A stretch of 64,000 bases of DNA from Phenylobacterium aquaticum. Lineage in GTDB: Bacteria; Pseudomonadota; Alphaproteobacteria; Caulobacterales; Caulobacteraceae. The DNA lies in the NCBI RefSeq assembly GCF_022695515.1, contig NZ_JALDPT010000006.1, forward strand, positions 1 to 64,000. Reading direction: 5' to 3'. Within the stretch, counting starts at the first letter, position 1. The number at the start of each line of letters is the position of its first letter. Below, piece by piece: positions 1 through 9,608 of this stretch. The notes beneath the pieces were generated by a model. That model was not told the origin of the DNA and did not search any database. It saw only the letters and a program-made list of their open reading frames with translations. A program made the translations under genes and the position numbers.

Positions 1-3000
1 GACCAACGTCTCCAACCTCGATGCGACGACCGTCGGCGCCCTGACCACCACCCAGGTAAAGGGCCTCACGGCCGATCAGCTGCGCGGCCTGACCACCACC
101 GACGTCGGCGAGCTCTCCTCGACCCAGGTCGGCGCCCTGTCCTCGACCCAGATCGGCGCGCTCAGCGCCGGGGCCCTCTCGGCCCTGGATGCGACCCAGG
201 TCGGCGTCCTGTCGACGACCCAGCTCAAGGGCCTGACCACCACCCAGGTCGGCGGCCTGAGCGCCACTGACATCGGTGAACTGTCGTCCACCCAGATCGG
301 CAGCCTGGCGACCACCCAGCTGGCCGCCCTGACGGCCACGGCGGTTTCGGCCCTCGACGCGACCCAGACCGGTTCGCTCAGCGCTACCCAGGTCAAGGCG
401 CTCACCTCGACCCAGCTCGGCGGTCTCTCGACCACCGACATCGGCGAACTGTCCTCGACCCAGGTCGGGGCCCTGACCGCGACTCAGCTCGGCGCGCTCA
501 GCACCACCAATGTGGGCTCGCTCTCGACCACCCAGCTGACCGGCCTGTCCTCGACCCAGCTCGGGGCCCTGTCGAACACAACGCTCTCGACGCTGGACGC
601 GACCCAGGTCGGCTCGCTCTCCACCACCCAGGTGAGCGGCCTGACGGCCACCCAGCTGCGCAGCCTGACCACCACCGACTTCGGCGAGCTGACGACGACC
701 CAGCTGGACTCGCTCTCGGCGACCCAACTCGGCGCCCTGTCGGCGACCAATGCCTCGGCTCTGGACGCCACCCAGGTCGGCGCGCTCTCCACCACCCAGG
801 TGAAGGGCCTGACCACCGACCAGCTCCGCGGCCTGACGACCACCGACATCGGCGAGCTCTCCTCGACCCAGGTCGGGGCGCTCAGCTCGACTCAGCTCGG
901 CGCCCTGACCGCCACCGCCCTGTCGTCGCTCAGCTCGACCCAGGTCGGCGCGCTCTCGACGACCCAGCTCAAGGGCCTGACCACGACCCAGGTCGGCGGT
1001 CTCTCGACCACCGATATCGGTGAGCTGTCCTCGACCCAGATCGGCAGCCTGGCGACGACCCAGCTGGCCGCCCTGACGCCGACGGCGCTCTCCGCGCTCG
1101 ACGCGACCCAGACCAGTTCGCTGAACGCCACCCAGATCAAGGCTCTGACCACCACCCAACTCGGCGGTCTGTCGACCACCGACGTGGGCGAGCTGTCCTC
1201 GACCCAGGTGGGGGCGCTCACGGCGACCCAGATCAGCGCGCTCGGGGCGACCAATGTCGGCGCGCTCTCGACCACCCAGCTGACCGGCCTCAGCGCCACC
1301 CAGCTCGGGACCCTGACCAACACGACCCTGTCGACCCTGGATGCGACCCAGGTCGGCTCGCTCTCGACCACCCAGGTCCAGGGCCTGACCGGCACCCAGC
1401 TGCGCAGCCTGACGACGACGGACTTCGCCGACCTGACCACGACCCAGATCGGCTCGCTCACCGCGACCCAACTGAGCTCGCTGTCGGCGACCAACGTCTC
1501 CAACCTCGACGCCACCACGGTCGGCGCCCTCACCACCACCCAGGTGAAGGGCCTCACCACCGATCAGCTGCGCGGCCTGACCACCACCGACGTGGGCGAG
1601 CTTTCCTCGACCCAGGTGGGCGCGCTCAGCTCGACCCAGCTCGGGGCGCTCACCGCCACGGCCCTGTCGGCGCTCGACGCCACCCAGACCGGCGCCCTGT
1701 CGACGACCCAGCTCAAGGGCCTGACCACGACCCAGGTCGGCGGTCTCTCGACCACCGATATCGGTGAGCTGTCCTCGACCCAGATCGGCAGCCTGGCGAC
1801 GACCCAGCTGGCCGCCCTGACGCCGACGGCGCTCTCGGCGCTCGACGCGACCCAGACCGGTTCGCTGAACGCCACCCAGATCAAGGCGCTCACCTCGACC
1901 CAGCTCGGCGGTCTCTCGACCACCGATATCGGCGAACTGTCCTCGACCCAGGTCGGGGCGCTCTCGGCGACCCAGCTCAGCGGGCTATCGTCGACCAATA
2001 TCGGCGCGCTCTCGACCACCCAGCTGACGGGCCTGACCTCGACCCAGCTGGGCGGGATCTCGAACACGACGCTCTCCGGACTGGACGCCACCCAGGTCGG
2101 CTCGCTCTCCACCACCCAGGTGAGCGGCCTGACGGCGACCCAGCTTCGCAGCCTGACCACCACCGACTTCGGCGAACTGACCACGACCCAGCTGGACTCG
2201 CTCTCGGCGACCCAACTCGGCGCCCTGTCGGCGACCAATGTCTCGGCTCTGGACGCGACCCAGGTCGGCGCGCTCTCCACCACCCAGGTGAAGGGCCTCA
2301 CCACCGATCAGCTGCGCGGCCTGACCACCACCGACGTGGGCGAGCTGTCCTCGACCCAGGTCGGCGCGCTCAGCTCGACCCAGATCGGCGCGCTCACGCC
2401 CACCGCCCTGTCGGCGCTCAGCGCCACCCAGGTCGGCGCGCTCTCGACGACCCAGCTCAAGGGCCTGACCACGACCCAGCTCGGCGGTCTGTCGACCACC
2501 GATGTCGGGGAGCTGTCCTCGACCCAGGTCGGCAGCCTGGCCGGCACCCAGATTGGGGCCCTGACGGCCACCGCGGTCTCGTCGCTTGACGCGACCCAGG
2601 TCGGAACCCTGAACGCCACCCAGATCAAGGCGCTCACCACCACCCAGCTCGGCGGCCTGTCGACCACCGACATCGGCGAGCTGTCCTCGACCCAGCTCGG
2701 CGCCCTGGCCACCACCCAGTTCGCGGCTCTGGCGACCACCCAGCTGGCGGTCCTCTCGACCACCCAGATCGGCGGCCTCAGCTCCACCCAGCTCGGGTCT
2801 CTGTCCAACACCTCGCTCTCCAACCTGGACGCCACCCAGGTCGGTTCGCTCTCGACCACCCAGGTCCAGGGCCTGACCGGCACCCAGCTGCGGAGCCTGA
2901 CGACCACCGACTTCGGCGAGCTCAGCACCACCCAGATCGGATCGCTCACCGCGGCCCAGCTGAATGCGCTCTCGGCGACCAATGTCTCCAACCTCGACGC

Positions 3001-4258
3001 CACCACGGTCGGCGCCCTGACCACCACCCAGGTGCGCGGGCTCTCCACGACCCAGCTGAGCGGCCTGAGCGCGGGCGACATGGCCGAGCTCAGCTCGACC
3101 CAGATCGGCTCGCTCTACACGACCCAGCTGGCGGCTCTGACCGCCACGGCGGTCTCGGCGCTCGACGCGACCCAGGTCGGGGCGCTGTCCGCGACCCAGG
3201 TCAAGGCGCTCACCACCACCCAGGTGTCGGGCCTCTCGACCACGGATATCGGTGAACTCTCCTCGACCCAGGTCGGTGCGCTCACCACGACCCAGATCGG
3301 CGCGCTCAGCGGTCCGAACGCCGGGGCCCTGTCCACCACCCAGATCGGCGGTCTGGCCTCGACCCAGCTCGGCGCTCTGACCACCACGGCCCTGTCCAAC
3401 CTGGATGCGACCCAGGTCGGCGCGCTCTCGACCACCCAGGTCCAGGGTCTGACCACGACCCAGATCCGCTCGCTCAACGCGACGGACTTCGCCGAACTGA
3501 CCACGACCCAACTCGGGGCCCTGACCTCGACCCAGGTCTCGGGTATCTCGGCGACCAACCTGTCCTCGCTGGACGCCACCAGCATCGGGGTGCTCTCGAC
3601 CACCCAGCTGCAGGGGCTCTCGACCATCCAGCTGGTGGGGATCTCGACGACGGACATCGCCGACTTCACCTCGACCCAGATCGGCGGCCTGACGCCGACC
3701 CAGTTGAGTTCGCTGGCGCCCGCCACGGTCTCCGCCCTGAACGCCACCCAGGTCGGCGCTCTGTCCACCACCCAGCTCCGGAGCCTCAGCTCGGCGCAGG
3801 TCGCGGCCCTGACCAGCACGGATATCGGTGAACTGTCCTCGACCCAGATCGGGGGCCTGACGCCGACGCAGCTGTCCAACCTGACCACGACCAGCCTGTC
3901 GGCCCTGGACACCACCCAGACCCATGCGCTCTCGGGCACCCAGCTGCGCGGCCTGAGCACGACCCAGGTCCATGCGCTGAACGAGACCGATATCGGGGAG
4001 CTGACCACCACCCAGCTCGGCGCCCTGACCTCGACGCAGATCGGCGCCCTGACCACCACGGTGATCGCGGCCCTGACCACGACCCAGATGACCGGCTTCT
4101 CGACGACCCAGATCCCGGGCCTGACCACGACCCAGATCGACAACCTGTCCACGACGAATATCTCGGCCCTGAACTTTTCGCAGGCCGAGGCCTTCACCGC
4201 GACCCAGGTCCAGTCGCTGGATGATCCGCAGATCCTGGCCTACCTCGGCATCACCTGA
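1..4258 (+). CDS. Giant Ser/Thr-rich octapeptide-repeat protein, 5' end outside window
   Basis: The frame is open from the first bases (codons begin at base 2) to TGA at 4256-4258, giving about 1,418 residues of C-terminal sequence. Almost all of it is an 8-residue repeat of the form [ST]-T-[TQ]-Q-[LVI]-x-x-L, with T, A or S filling the first positions; about half the residues are Ser, Thr, Ala or Gly. Every seventh octad is Asp-containing (TTDIGEL type), giving a 56-residue subunit, and four subunits plus three octads give a 248-residue unit. The last eight octads degenerate and the protein ends in a hydrophobic tail (ILAYLGIT). No enzyme domain is visible. I infer a secreted or surface fibrous protein (adhesin-like); the N-terminus that would show a secretion route is missing. 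Sequence family not recognised. The Ser/Thr content and the downstream glycosyltransferase suggest O-glycosylation. Confidence 0.85.
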   Translation, partial: TNVSNLDATTVGALTTTQVKGLTADQLRGLTTTDVGELSSTQVGALSSTQIGALSAGALSALDATQVGVLSTTQLKGLTTTQVGGLSATDIGELSSTQIGSLATTQLAALTATAVSALDATQTGSLSATQVKALTSTQLGGLSTTDIGELSSTQVGALTATQLGALSTTNVGSLSTTQLTGLSSTQLGALSNTTLSTLDATQVGSLSTTQVSGLTATQLRSLTTTDFGELTTTQLDSLSATQLGALSATNASALDATQVGALSTTQVKGLTTDQLRGLTTTDIGELSSTQVGALSSTQLGALTATALSSLSSTQVGALSTTQLKGLTTTQVGGLSTTDIGELSSTQIGSLATTQLAALTPTALSALDATQTSSLNATQIKALTTTQLGGLSTTDVGELSSTQVGALTATQISALGATNVGALSTTQLTGLSATQLGTLTNTTLSTLDATQVGSLSTTQVQGLTGTQLRSLTTTDFADLTTTQIGSLTATQLSSLSATNVSNLDATTVGALTTTQVKGLTTDQLRGLTTTDVGELSSTQVGALSSTQLGALTATALSALDATQTGALSTTQLKGLTTTQVGGLSTTDIGELSSTQIGSLATTQLAALTPTALSALDATQTGSLNATQIKALTSTQLGGLSTTDIGELSSTQVGALSATQLSGLSSTNIGALSTTQLTGLTSTQLGGISNTTLSGLDATQVGSLSTTQVSGLTATQLRSLTTTDFGELTTTQLDSLSATQLGALSATNVSALDATQVGALSTTQVKGLTTDQLRGLTTTDVGELSSTQVGALSSTQIGALTPTALSALSATQVGALSTTQLKGLTTTQLGGLSTTDVGELSSTQVGSLAGTQIGALTATAVSSLDATQVGTLNATQIKALTTTQLGGLSTTDIGELSSTQLGALATTQFAALATTQLAVLSTTQIGGLSSTQLGSLSNTSLSNLDATQVGSLSTTQVQGLTGTQLRSLTTTDFGELSTTQIGSLTAAQLNALSATNVSNLDATTVGALTTTQVRGLSTTQLSGLSAGDMAELSSTQIGSLYTTQLAALTATAVSALDATQVGALSATQVKALTTTQVSGLSTTDIGELSSTQVGALTTTQIGALSGPNAGALSTTQIGGLASTQLGALTTTALSNLDATQVGALSTTQVQGLTTTQIRSLNATDFAELTTTQLGALTSTQVSGISATNLSSLDATSIGVLSTTQLQGLSTIQLVGISTTDIADFTSTQIGGLTPTQLSSLAPATVSALNATQVGALSTTQLRSLSSAQVAALTSTDIGELSSTQIGGLTPTQLSNLTTTSLSALDTTQTHALSGTQLRGLSTTQVHALNETDIGELTTTQLGALTSTQIGALTTTVIAALTTTQMTGFSTTQIPGLTTTQIDNLSTTNISALNFSQAEAFTATQVQSLDDPQILAYLGIT
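2..4243 (+). repeat. Nested tandem repeat: 24 bp, 168 bp, 744 bp and 1,488 bp periods
   Basis: Coding repeat with unit boundaries at 524, 1268, 2012, 2756 and 3332. The first three intervals are exactly 744 bp (31 octads); the fourth is 576 bp (24 octads), one 168-bp subunit shorter. The last stretch, 3332-4243, has 31 octads plus seven degenerate ones. Units alternate in type: those at 524 and 2012 share VSGL and LDSL octads, and those at 1268 and 2756 share VQGL, TGTQLRSL and SNLDATTV. The partial copy at the window start is the second type. DNA identity between units is high: over 120 consecutive bases beginning near 959 recur 744 bp later. Confidence 0.95.
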
Positions 4259-4286
4259 GGCCGGTCCTGATCTGAAAGCCTCCAAG

Positions 4287-4321
4287 CGCCGGGCGTGAGC
4301 GACCCTCACGTCCGGCGTTTT
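4287..4321 (+). terminator. Rho-independent terminator after the repeat protein
   Basis: A 13-bp stem (4287-4299 with 4305-4317, one G-U pair) encloses a 5-nt loop and is followed by TTTT at 4318-4321. It lies 28 bp after the stop codon of the repeat protein, so that gene probably ends its own transcript, and the glycosyltransferase operon downstream needs its own promoter. Confidence 0.8.
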
Positions 4322-4396
4322 GCTGCGCGACAATTCGCCGGGCCCGGGCGGCTCGCCTCCAGGGCGCGCGAATTGGTTCGGCGCCCGCGCCGTGCG

Positions 4397-4418
4397 ATGA
4401 TTTCTTAATACGAATCAT
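4397..4418. promoter_or_regulatory. AT-rich inverted repeat upstream of the GT41 operon
   Basis: Arms ATGATT (4397-4402) and AATCAT (4413-4418) flank a 10-nt AT-rich spacer, in otherwise very GC-rich DNA, about 85 bp before the start at 4502. It could be an operator or part of the promoter of the glycosylation operon; no binding protein can be named. Confidence 0.4.
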
Positions 4419-4501
4419 AGCGCGCGACCGGAGCGGGGAGGGTCTCTTGACTGGCATGCAGACCCACCCGGACGGCCGCCGACCCCAGGGTCGGGAGTAG
4501 C

Positions 4502-6598
4502 ATGTCCGAAGCAGTGTTCATTTCGGCGGTCCAGAGGATCACCGCGGGTCAGTTGGACCTCGGCGGGGTCATCACGGTGGCCACGGAGCTGTTGCAGACC
4601 GGGCACTCGACCCTGGCCCAGCAGGTCTACCGGGTCTGGATCCAGTTCAACCCCGAACATCCCCAGGTCTATGTCGCCCAGTTCAACCGTGCCGGCCTGC
4701 ATCTCGACGCCGGCGACATCGAAGGCGCCCGCGACGCCCTGAGCCAGGCCCTGGCGGTCAATCCGGAATTCCTGCCCGCCTATATCAATCTGGGCGGCGT
4801 GCTCGAACGCTCCGGCGACCTCGACGGCGCGGTCGAGCAGTGGCGCACGGTGATCAACAAGCTGTCCGCGGTGACCGGTCCGGCCATCGGCTACGCCGTC
4901 GCGGCCCTGAAGCAGATCGGCCGGGTGCTCGCCGACCATCAGAAGCTCGAGCCGGCCGAGGTGGCGCTCCAGCAGTGTCTCACCCTCAATCCGCGCCAGT
5001 ACGACGTGCTGGGCCAGGTGCTGGCCCTGCGCATGGGTCAGTGCAAGTGGCCGATCTCTGCCCCCTGGGAGGGGACAGACCGCAAGAGCCTGGTCGCCGG
5101 GATCCATCCCCTGTCCATGGGGGTCTATACCGATGACCCCATGCTGCAGCTGGCCGCGGCCAGCCGGTACAATTCCGAGCTGGTCGATCTCAGCCCCGAG
5201 GCCGATCTCAGCTGCGATCGCCGTCATGCGCCGATCGACCTGACCGGTCGGCGGCTCAAGGTCGGCTATGTCTCCTCAGACCTGCGCGACCACGCCGTCG
5301 GCTATCTGATGGCCGAGCTGTTCGAGGTGCATGACCGGTCGAAGATCGAGGTCTTCGCCTATTATTGCGGCCCGCCGTCCAGCGACGGCCTCAACGCCCG
5401 CATCCGCGCGGCGGTGGAGCACTGGACCGACATCCGCGGCCTGACCGACGCGGCGGCGGCCGCCAAGATCGCGGCGGACGGGATCGACATCCTGGTCGAC
5501 GTCAACGGCCATACCCGCGACGCCAAGACCGCGTTGTTCTCGCGGCGTCCGGCCCCGATCCAGGTGAACTGGCTGGGCTATCCCGGCACCATGGGCGGCC
5601 CGCACCACCAGTACATCATCGCCGATCCCTGGATCATCCCGCCGGACCACGAGCTCTACTATTCCGAGGCTGTTCGGCGGCTGCCCTGCTACCAGCCCAA
5701 TGACCGCAAGCGTGCCGTGGCGCCCGAACGGCCGACCCGGGCCGAGGCCGGCCTGCCGGACCACGCCGTGGTGTTCTGCTGCTTCAACGGGCCCCAGAAG
5801 ATCAGCCGCTTCACCTTCGGCCGCTGGATGGAGATCCTGAAGCGGGTGGAGGGCAGCGTGCTCTGGCTGCTGCACAGCGCCGAGGAGACCCACGAGCGCC
5901 TGCGCGGCTACGCCGAACAGGCGGGCGTGGCCCGCGACCGCCTGATCTTCGCGCCCAAGCAGCACAACGCCATGCACCTGGCGCGCTATCCGCTGGCCGA
6001 CCTGTTCCTCGACACCTCGCCCTATGGCGCCCACACGACCGCCTCGGACTCGCTGTGGATGGGCGTGCCGGTCCTGACCTTGCCGGGCCGCAGCTTCGCC
6101 TCGCGGGTCTGCGGCAGCCTGGTGACCGCCGCCGGGCTTGGCGACCTGGTGGCGTCCAGCCCGCAGGACTATGTCGAGCGCGCCGTGGCCCTGGGCTCCA
6201 ACCCAGCCCAGATCGCCGCGCTCAAGGCCCGGCTCGAGGCGGGGCGCATGACCTGCGACCTGTTCAACATGGACAAGCTGGTGACCAGCCTGGAGGCGCT
6301 CTACGCCGACATGGTCGTGGACGCCCAGCAGGGCCGCCTGCCGCAGCCCGACCTGACCAATCTCGACGCCTATTTCTCCATCGGGACCGACCTGGATCAC
6401 GAGGGCGAGGAAATGCTGGCGGTCGCCGACTATCCCGCGATCTACAAGGCCCGGCTCGCCCGGCGCCACCTGCTGCGGCCTCTGCCGGCCGACGGCCGGT
6501 TCTGGACCGAGGCCGACATCGCCGCGGCCGACGCCCTCGTCGGCGGGGCGACGGCGGCCGTGACGCCCATGCCGCGCAAACGCGCCGCCGGGGACTGA
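4502..6598 (+). CDS. TPR plus SPINDLY/OGT-type (GT41) O-glycosyltransferase
   Basis: 698 residues. The N-terminal ~200 residues are TPR-like helices (for example LGGVLERSGDLDGAVEQW). From about residue 250 the protein follows the O-GlcNAc transferase catalytic fold: KVGYVSSDLRDHAVGY carries a His at 264 that aligns with the catalytic-region His of human OGT, and FNGPQKISRFTFGRW carries Lys433, matching the OGT Lys that contacts the nucleotide-sugar phosphates. The segments SVLWLL, LDTSPYGAHTTASD and GVPVLTLPG are further family signatures. The start at 4502 has GGGAG about 7 bases upstream. Function by family: transfers a sugar from a UDP-sugar to Ser/Thr of proteins in the cytoplasm. Its position directly after a Ser/Thr-rich repeat protein and in an operon with a UDP-xylose-forming enzyme suggests that protein as acceptor. 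Donor and acceptor are inferred. Confidence 0.88.
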   Translation: MSEAVFISAVQRITAGQLDLGGVITVATELLQTGHSTLAQQVYRVWIQFNPEHPQVYVAQFNRAGLHLDAGDIEGARDALSQALAVNPEFLPAYINLGGVLERSGDLDGAVEQWRTVINKLSAVTGPAIGYAVAALKQIGRVLADHQKLEPAEVALQQCLTLNPRQYDVLGQVLALRMGQCKWPISAPWEGTDRKSLVAGIHPLSMGVYTDDPMLQLAAASRYNSELVDLSPEADLSCDRRHAPIDLTGRRLKVGYVSSDLRDHAVGYLMAELFEVHDRSKIEVFAYYCGPPSSDGLNARIRAAVEHWTDIRGLTDAAAAAKIAADGIDILVDVNGHTRDAKTALFSRRPAPIQVNWLGYPGTMGGPHHQYIIADPWIIPPDHELYYSEAVRRLPCYQPNDRKRAVAPERPTRAEAGLPDHAVVFCCFNGPQKISRFTFGRWMEILKRVEGSVLWLLHSAEETHERLRGYAEQAGVARDRLIFAPKQHNAMHLARYPLADLFLDTSPYGAHTTASDSLWMGVPVLTLPGRSFASRVCGSLVTAAGLGDLVASSPQDYVERAVALGSNPAQIAALKARLEAGRMTCDLFNMDKLVTSLEALYADMVVDAQQGRLPQPDLTNLDAYFSIGTDLDHEGEEMLAVADYPAIYKARLARRHLLRPLPADGRFWTEADIAAADALVGGATAAVTPMPRKRAAGD

Positions 6599-6648
6599 CT
6601 TCAGACCAGTTCGCCAGCCCGGGCCCGCGGACGCATTTTGGAAGACCG

Positions 6649-7926
6649 ATGAACAGAGACGTCCTCGAAGGCCTGCGGTTCCAGGGCTATGCGCCCCGGA
6701 CCCTGCTCGATGTGGGCGCCCATCTGGGCGGCTTCGCCCTGTCGTTCCGTGAGGTGTTCCCCGCCTGCGTCCCGACCCTGATCGAGCCCAATCCCCACTG
6801 CCAGGACGACCTGGCGCGCCTGCCGTTCGAACGCCATGCCGTCGCCGCCTCGTCGGAGGCCGGCAAGGCCGAGATGTTCCTGACCCAGGAATGGCTGCAG
6901 TCCACCGGCAGCTCGCTCTACCGCGAGAACACCGCCTTCTTCCGCGACGAGGTCGTGCTGAAGCAGGAGGTCGACAAGGTCCGGCTGGACGAACTGTTCG
7001 CCGGCCGCCGCTTCGACTTCGTCAAGATCGACACCCAGGGCTCGGAACTCGACGTGCTGATCGGCGGTCAGCAGGTGATCCGCCAGGCGGACTATGTCCT
7101 GATTGAGATCTCTCTGGTCGAATACAATCTGGGCGGCGCCAAGGCCGAGCAGGTGTTCGCCCAGATGGCGGCCATGGGCTTCCGCTGCGCCGACGTCACC
7201 GAGTTTCATCGCCTGCGCGGCGTGGCCGACGGCGGCCTCCTGCAGATGGACTTCCTGTTCGAGAAGCTGGTGAAGCGGCCCAGCCAGAACTACGGCTACG
7301 GAACCCTGCACGGCCACGACGCCCTGCTGGACTGGCTGAAGGCCCAGAAGGCCAAGTGCCCGGAATTCAGCGTCATCGACGTGGGCGCGGCGGCCAATCC
7401 CTGGACGGCGGAGGTGCTCGACGCGACCTTCGACATGAACGACACCCAGGTCGCGCCCCTGCATTTCCAGGGCAATTTCAATGACAGCCGCAGCTGGGAC
7501 GCCGTCCTGCGGCACGTCGCCAAGCATGGCCGCTTCGCCTATGCGGTCTGCTCCCACACCCTTGAGGACCTGGCCTATCCGGCCATGGCGCTGGAGATGC
7601 TGCCGCGCATCGCCGAGGCGGGCTACATCGCCGTGCCGTCGCGGTTCCTGGAAAGCCTGCGCCCCGAGGGCCCCTATCGCGGCTTCATCCATCACCGCTG
7701 GGTGCTGGACAACATAGGCGAGGAGTTGGTGCTGGCGCCCAAGATCCCGCTGCTGGAGCATCTGGCCCTGGCCGACGAAGCCAACTGGCCGGCGAACCGC
7801 GAGCGCTTCGAGTTCCAGATGCACTGGCGCGGCGCCATCTCGTTCAAGCCGATGAATGGCGACTATCTGGGCCCGACCCGGAACGACGTGATCGCCATGT
7901 ACGGCCAGTTCTTCGACCGGGCATGA
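6649..7926 (+). CDS. Two-domain FkbM-type SAM methyltransferase
   Basis: 425 residues from ATG 6649, 50 bp after the glycosyltransferase stop. The N-terminal half is an FkbM-family methyltransferase: SAM motif LLDVGAHLGGFAL near residue 19, acidic IEPNPH, and the FkbM signature DFVKIDTQGSELDVL at 123-137. The C-terminal half begins a second Rossmann-like motif, VIDVGAAANPW at about 242, followed by YAVCSHTLEDL and HHRW, so it may be a second methyltransferase or a degenerate copy. FkbM enzymes O-methylate sugars and polyketides. Here it probably decorates the glycan made by the operon (inference). Its stop overlaps the next start (ATGA), implying translational coupling. Confidence 0.8.
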   Translation: MNRDVLEGLRFQGYAPRTLLDVGAHLGGFALSFREVFPACVPTLIEPNPHCQDDLARLPFERHAVAASSEAGKAEMFLTQEWLQSTGSSLYRENTAFFRDEVVLKQEVDKVRLDELFAGRRFDFVKIDTQGSELDVLIGGQQVIRQADYVLIEISLVEYNLGGAKAEQVFAQMAAMGFRCADVTEFHRLRGVADGGLLQMDFLFEKLVKRPSQNYGYGTLHGHDALLDWLKAQKAKCPEFSVIDVGAAANPWTAEVLDATFDMNDTQVAPLHFQGNFNDSRSWDAVLRHVAKHGRFAYAVCSHTLEDLAYPAMALEMLPRIAEAGYIAVPSRFLESLRPEGPYRGFIHHRWVLDNIGEELVLAPKIPLLEHLALADEANWPANRERFEFQMHWRGAISFKPMNGDYLGPTRNDVIAMYGQFFDRA

Positions 7927-9608
7927 GCACGGGCCCCACGACGGCGAGACTGGCCGCGCTCGCCCGGGGCCTGAGCGGGGAGGGGCGTCACGACGACGCC
8001 CTGGTCCTGTTCGAACATCTCCTGACCCTCGATCCCGCCGACCCCAATCTGCGGCTGGGCGAGGTGAGGGCCCTGGCCGGCAAGGGCGAGACCCTGGCCG
8101 CCCTGGAGCGGCTCTGCGCGCTCAAGGTCGCCAGCGCCGATCCCGAGGCCCTGCTGGACGAGATCCGCGCCCAGTCCCTGCCGGCGGTGGAGCGATTCAA
8201 CGCCCACCTGGCGGCCGGCGAGCTGGATCTGGCCGAGAAATACGCGGCCGCCCTGGCCGACCTGATCCCCCAGGGGCCGCCCATGCTCGCCGCGGCCTTC
8301 GCCTGCAACCGGGCCCTGGGGCGCACGGATGCGGCCCTGCGCTACGCCCGCGCCCTCATCGCCCTTGAGCCCGGCCATGCCGAGGCGCGCGGCTACCTGG
8401 TCGAACACGGGGAACAGGCCCAGGACGTCGAGGGCGAGATCGTGCAGCGCATGCTGGCGGCCCTGTCGCCAAAGAGCGACCTGCACCCGCTGATACGCCT
8501 GCGCGACCTGCATGACGTCGCCAGCCAAATCCTCTGCCGGCCCCTGACCCCGACCGGCCTGGGCCAGCTGCAGACCCTGCTGGCCGCCGCCCGCGCCCTG
8601 GAGGTGACGACCGAGCCGGGCTCGGAATGGGAGGGCTGGGCCAAGCATTATCGCCTGCTGATCGACGCGGTGGACCTGGCCGCCGTGCAGGGCCCGACGC
8701 CGGTCCCGGGGCCGGAGGGCGAGATCGCCTTTCGCGCCGCGACGGGTGAGGCGATGGACTGGGCCGCGGTGCGCGCCCATGCCGATGCGCTGGGGGCGGA
8801 AGCCGTGTTCTTCGCGGCCGCAGACGAAGCCTATGTCGAGCTCTACGCCCGCTGGTATGCACTCTCGGTGCTGAAATACGGCGACGTGCCAAGCCTGGTG
8901 GTGATCCATGTGATCGGCGGGCTCGATCGTCTGGCGGAGATCGCCGCCAAGGTCGGGATCTCCGATCCCAGGGTTGTGTTCGCCGGCGACCGTTTCGACG
9001 CGGAGACGGCCCTGAAGACCGCCTGCTACGACGCCCCGCCCAAGGGCCTGATCGCCAAGCCCGTCGCCCACTATCAGTCGATCCGCTTCATCCGGCTGGG
9101 CGCGCTGCTCGGCCATCTCGCCCGCCCGGTCTTCGTTTCAGACATCGACCTGATCCTCCAGCGCGGGGTGAAGGATCTCCTGGAGCGGACCGCGACCGCC
9201 GACGTGGTGTTCAACGAGAACGAGGCCAGCTGGAACGCGGGCTCGCGGCTCACCGCCAATCTGCTCCAGGTCAATCCGACCCCCAATGCGCAACGCCTGC
9301 TGGCCTTCCTGCGGGCCTATCTGGAGCGGGCGCTGTCCGGCGCGGAGGTGACCCGCTGGATCGACCAGATGGCCCTGATCCTCGGCCGGCATCACCTGGC
9401 CTTCCGGGGCGAGGCGGCCCAGATCGCCTATTTCGACACGACCTCGGACATCAACAACGTGATGTACCCGTCCTACCAGGAGAACCCGTTCCGCTTCCTG
9501 TCCCTGTTCCATGGCTTCGACACCTCCAGCCTCGAGGGCGAAGCAAAGGTTCTTGGAAGCGGGGAATCCGGGCACGAAGGGCGGGCAACACAAGGCGAAG
9601 GCTCATGA
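7923..9608 (+). CDS. TPR-like protein with GT-A-like C-terminal domain
   Basis: 561 residues; starts inside the upstream stop (ATGA at 7923). The first ~170 residues are alanine-rich helical repeats resembling TPRs ([35 protein letters not shown]). From about residue 280 there is an alpha/beta region with FVSDIDLIL, where Asp407 and Asp409 could form a DxD-type metal/nucleotide-sugar site as in GT-A transferases, preceded by [15 protein letters not shown] did not match it to a named GT family. Its place between a GT41 gene and a UDP-sugar enzyme supports a role in the same glycan pathway. Alternative: a structural TPR partner of the GT41 enzyme. Confidence 0.6.
   Translation: MSTGPTTARLAALARGLSGEGRHDDALVLFEHLLTLDPADPNLRLGEVRALAGKGETLAALERLCALKVASADPEALLDEIRAQSLPAVERFNAHLAAGELDLAEKYAAALADLIPQGPPMLAAAFACNRALGRTDAALRYARALIALEPGHAEARGYLVEHGEQAQDVEGEIVQRMLAALSPKSDLHPLIRLRDLHDVASQILCRPLTPTGLGQLQTLLAAARALEVTTEPGSEWEGWAKHYRLLIDAVDLAAVQGPTPVPGPEGEIAFRAATGEAMDWAAVRAHADALGAEAVFFAAADEAYVELYARWYALSVLKYGDVPSLVVIHVIGGLDRLAEIAAKVGISDPRVVFAGDRFDAETALKTACYDAPPKGLIAKPVAHYQSIRFIRLGALLGHLARPVFVSDIDLILQRGVKDLLERTATADVVFNENEASWNAGSRLTANLLQVNPTPNAQRLLAFLRAYLERALSGAEVTRWIDQMALILGRHHLAFRGEAAQIAYFDTTSDINNVMYPSYQENPFRFLSLFHGFDTSSLEGEAKVLGSGESGHEGRATQGEGS

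Noticed and set aside
2-4243. CRISPR-like array of 24-bp repeats at the window start
   Set aside because: Repeats are contiguous with no unique spacers, keep an open frame and encode a repeat protein.
1985-4333. Long minus-strand open frame (782 residues) with LGRGQ-type repeats opposite the repeat protein
   Set aside because: It mirrors the codon-repetitive plus-strand gene; repeating DNA without stops in one frame also lacks them in others. It has no ribosome site, and the plus-strand frame continues across it with meaningful hierarchical structure.
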